DNA of 6,023 nucleotides from an uncultured Eubacteriales bacterium (GTDB lineage: Bacteria > Bacillota > Clostridia > Oscillospirales > Oscillospiraceae): NCBI GenBank assembly GCA_900553545.1, contig USDP01000100.1, positions 1 through 6,023 of the forward strand. Reading direction: 5' to 3'. Both the position numbers and the translations under genes were made by a program. This document shows positions 4,960 to 6,023 of this stretch, in pieces. Below the pieces are notes generated by a model. That model was not told the origin of the DNA, did no database searches, and worked only from the letters and a program-made list of their open reading frames with translations. Each line of letters begins with the position of its first letter. Position 1 is the first letter of the stretch.

Positions 4960-5379
4960 ATGCAGATCGAATTCACAAAGAAGGAGTTCCGGCGTCTGCT
5001 GGACATGGTCTATATCGGCAACTGGATTCTGAATTCCACGCGCGGGGACGACCGCTTTACCGATTATGACGAGATGGAATCCAAGCTCTTCGCCCTTTGC
5101 CGCCAGAACGGGATGGACGCGCTGGTCGAGCGCTGGCACGGGGAGGACGTCCCGTCCAAGGCGTTTTCCGACGGCGGCATCCACGAAGCGATCATGGACT
5201 ATGAGGACACCGTCTTCTACGAGATCCTCGCCGAGGAGCTGGCGCGGCGCGACATGGACTATCAGCCGGTCTCCCGCGAGAACTACGACGAGCTGGTCTC
5301 CAGAATGGACGATTACATCGCCGAATTTGAAGCCCACGGGACAGATAACATCAGCATCCCCAGCATGGACGAAGAATGA
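4960..5379 (+). CDS. Uncharacterised acidic protein, 139 residues
   Basis: I do not recognise a named family, though the opening (F-T-K-K-E-F-R-R-L-L-D-M-V-Y-I-G-N-W-I-L-N) resembles small conserved hypothetical proteins I have seen in Clostridia. The protein is strongly acidic: 34 Asp/Glu against 14 Lys/Arg by my count. It is probably mostly helical, with tyrosines and tryptophans spread through it, and has one Cys (residue 48), no membrane segment and no signal peptide. The C-terminus is a charged tail (M-D-E-E). ATG 4960 is 8 nt after AAGGGAGG (4944-4951); GTG 4957 is also possible but only 5 nt away. It has its own promoter and a terminator just after the stop, so it looks like a single-gene unit, divergent from ddl. 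Codon use resembles its neighbours. Function unknown. Confidence 0.8.
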   Translation: MQIEFTKKEFRRLLDMVYIGNWILNSTRGDDRFTDYDEMESKLFALCRQNGMDALVERWHGEDVPSKAFSDGGIHEAIMDYEDTVFYEILAEELARRDMDYQPVSRENYDELVSRMDDYIAEFEAHGTDNISIPSMDEE

Positions 5380-5386
5380 ACCACCC

Positions 5387-5412
5387 AAAAAGCCGCCGTT
5401 TGGCGGCTTTTT
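5387..5412. terminator. Bidirectional-looking intrinsic terminator before the NimA-like gene
   Basis: AAAAAGCCGCC (5387-5397) pairs perfectly with GGCGGCTTTTT (5402-5412) around GTTT. It is a textbook terminator for the acidic-protein gene (8 bp after its stop). It leaves only 16 bp before the next start codon at 5429, with no room for a promoter. Confidence 0.9.
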
Positions 5413-5428
5413 GCGACAGGAGGATTTT

Positions 5429-5899
5429 ATGCGAAGAACAGACCGTGAAGTGACCGATCCCGCCGCCATCGATGCCATCATCCGCGCCTGCCCATGCTGC
5501 CGCCTTGGCCTGCGGGACGGCGAGGGCGTCTACCTTGTGCCGTTGAATTTCGGCTTTGCGAATGTGGACGGGCAGAGAACGTTCTATTTTCACAGCGCAC
5601 CGGAAGGGCACAAGATCGACCTTCTGCGTCAGGCGAAGACGGTGGCCTTTGAGCTGGACTGCGGCTGCGCCGTCACGCCGGGCACGACGGCGTGCAGCCA
5701 TTCTGCCAATTACCGCTCCGTCATGGGGCAGGGCAGCGTGCGCTTTCTCGAGACGCAGACGGACAAGCGCGCTGCCCTGACCGAGATCATGCGGCAGAAC
5801 ACCGGGAAGGACGATTGGACGTTCCCGGACGAGGCCGTCGACTGTGTCGCCGTCTTTGTCCTCGAGGTGCAAACCATCACCGCAAAGCAGCGCGGCTGA
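5429..5899 (+). CDS. Pyridoxamine 5'-phosphate oxidase-like / NimA-like flavoprotein
   Basis: This 156-residue protein matches the flavin-binding split-barrel family that includes 5-nitroimidazole resistance protein NimA. Supporting segments, in order, are the start M-R-R-T-D-R-E-V-T-D, R-L-G-L-R-D (25-30), Y-L-V-P-L-N-F-G-F (35-43), F-H-S-A-x-E-G-H-K-I-D (54-64, expected FMN-phosphate contact region), S-A-N-Y-R-S-V-M-G-Q-G-S (92-103) and the terminal I-T-A-K-Q-R-G. It would be a cytoplasmic FMN-dependent reductase, but the substrate, and any drug resistance, cannot be inferred. Cysteines are frequent (C21, C23, C24, C78, C80, C89 and one near the end). ATG 5429 follows AGGAGG (5418-5423) at 5 nt. 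A terminator lies immediately upstream and I see no promoter between, so its expression may depend on read-through. Confidence 0.85.
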   Translation: MRRTDREVTDPAAIDAIIRACPCCRLGLRDGEGVYLVPLNFGFANVDGQRTFYFHSAPEGHKIDLLRQAKTVAFELDCGCAVTPGTTACSHSANYRSVMGQGSVRFLETQTDKRAALTEIMRQNTGKDDWTFPDEAVDCVAVFVLEVQTITAKQRG

Positions 5900-5908
5900 A
5901 ATACAGGG

Positions 5909-5975
5909 CCGACAAAGGCCCCCTCTACCAAGAGGGGGCTGTCTGCGCTCCGCGCAGACTGGGGGAGAAATCCCC
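5909..5975 (+). repeat. Dispersed palindromic repeat, copy R2
   Basis: R2 starts with the same CCGACAAAGG as R1 (5909-5918). Hairpin 1 is GCCCCCTCT (5918-5926) with AGAGGGGGC (5931-5939) around ACCA. Hairpin 2 is GTCTGCGC (5941-5948) with GCGCAGAC (5952-5959) around TCC. A third small hairpin, GGGGA (5962-5966) with TCCCC (5971-5975), has a GAAA loop. The layout matches R1 although most stem bases differ. It begins 10 bp after the NimA-like stop and may double as its 3' end structure, without a T-run. Confidence 0.72.
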
Positions 5976-5988
5976 GCCGCCGCGGAAA

Positions 5989-6023
5989 GCCTCCCTTGTG
6001 TAAAGGGTGGTGGCATTTGCGAA
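5989..6023 (+). repeat. Dispersed palindromic repeat, copy R3 (cut by the window end)
   Basis: CTCCCTTGTGTAAAGGG (5991-6007) is identical over 17 bp to 61-77 in R1. It continues into TGGTGGCATTTGCGAA, which looks like the left arm of hairpin 2 and its GAA loop. The rest lies beyond the window. R2 and R3 are direct neighbours, suggesting a cluster of these elements here. Confidence 0.7.

Noticed and set aside
5351..6016. Minus-strand open frame opposite the NimA-like gene
   Set aside because: It crosses a terminator and two repeat hairpins and has low-complexity Arg/Ala-rich sequence, so it is a shadow.

Overview
The window looks like chromosomal DNA from a GC-rich, low-pathogenicity-type gut member of the Bacillota, most likely class Clostridia and probably Oscillospirales. 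The reasons are strong AGGAGG-type ribosome binding sites, SigA-type promoters, TTG starts, the gene families present (TRIC-type UPF0126 protein, bacterial PH-domain protein, D-aminoacylase, DUF1934, VanA/DdlA-type ligase, NimA-like flavoprotein) and dispersed palindromic repeats at both edges of a kind I associate with that group. The taxonomic placement is inference; no rRNA or marker phylogeny is available here.

Layout. 1-222: a short possible tail of an upstream gene, then palindromic repeats (one + copy, one inverted copy). 232-888 (+): TRIC-family membrane protein. 942-1346 (+): PH-domain protein with its own promoter, whose -35 box overlaps the stop codon of the preceding gene, closed by a strong terminator. 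1518-3092 (+): D-aminoacylase-type amidohydrolase with a TTG start, its own promoter, and a 15-bp perfect hairpin that can terminate transcription from both sides. 3096-3249 (-): a candidate structured small RNA with a near-consensus promoter. 3295-3720 (-): DUF1934 protein. 3722-4786 (-): D-alanine--D-alanine ligase (ddl), interrupted by a single in-frame TGA exactly where a glycine codon is expected. 4787-4959: divergent promoter region with a dyad. 4960-5379 (+): uncharacterised acidic protein. 5429-5899 (+): pyridoxamine-phosphate-oxidase-like/NimA-like flavoprotein, preceded by a terminator. 5900-6023: repeats again.

How the genes fit together. Most are single-gene or two-gene housekeeping or accessory units. 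The only clear operon is ddl-DUF1934 (1 nt apart, minus strand). It converges on the D-aminoacylase gene, so two D-amino-acid enzymes lie tail to tail, which may be coincidence. I do not see a mobile element, defence island or CRISPR array. The observations most worth checking are the in-frame TGA in ddl, the unannotated structured RNA candidate between the convergent units, and the repeat family whose hairpins keep pairing while changing sequence.
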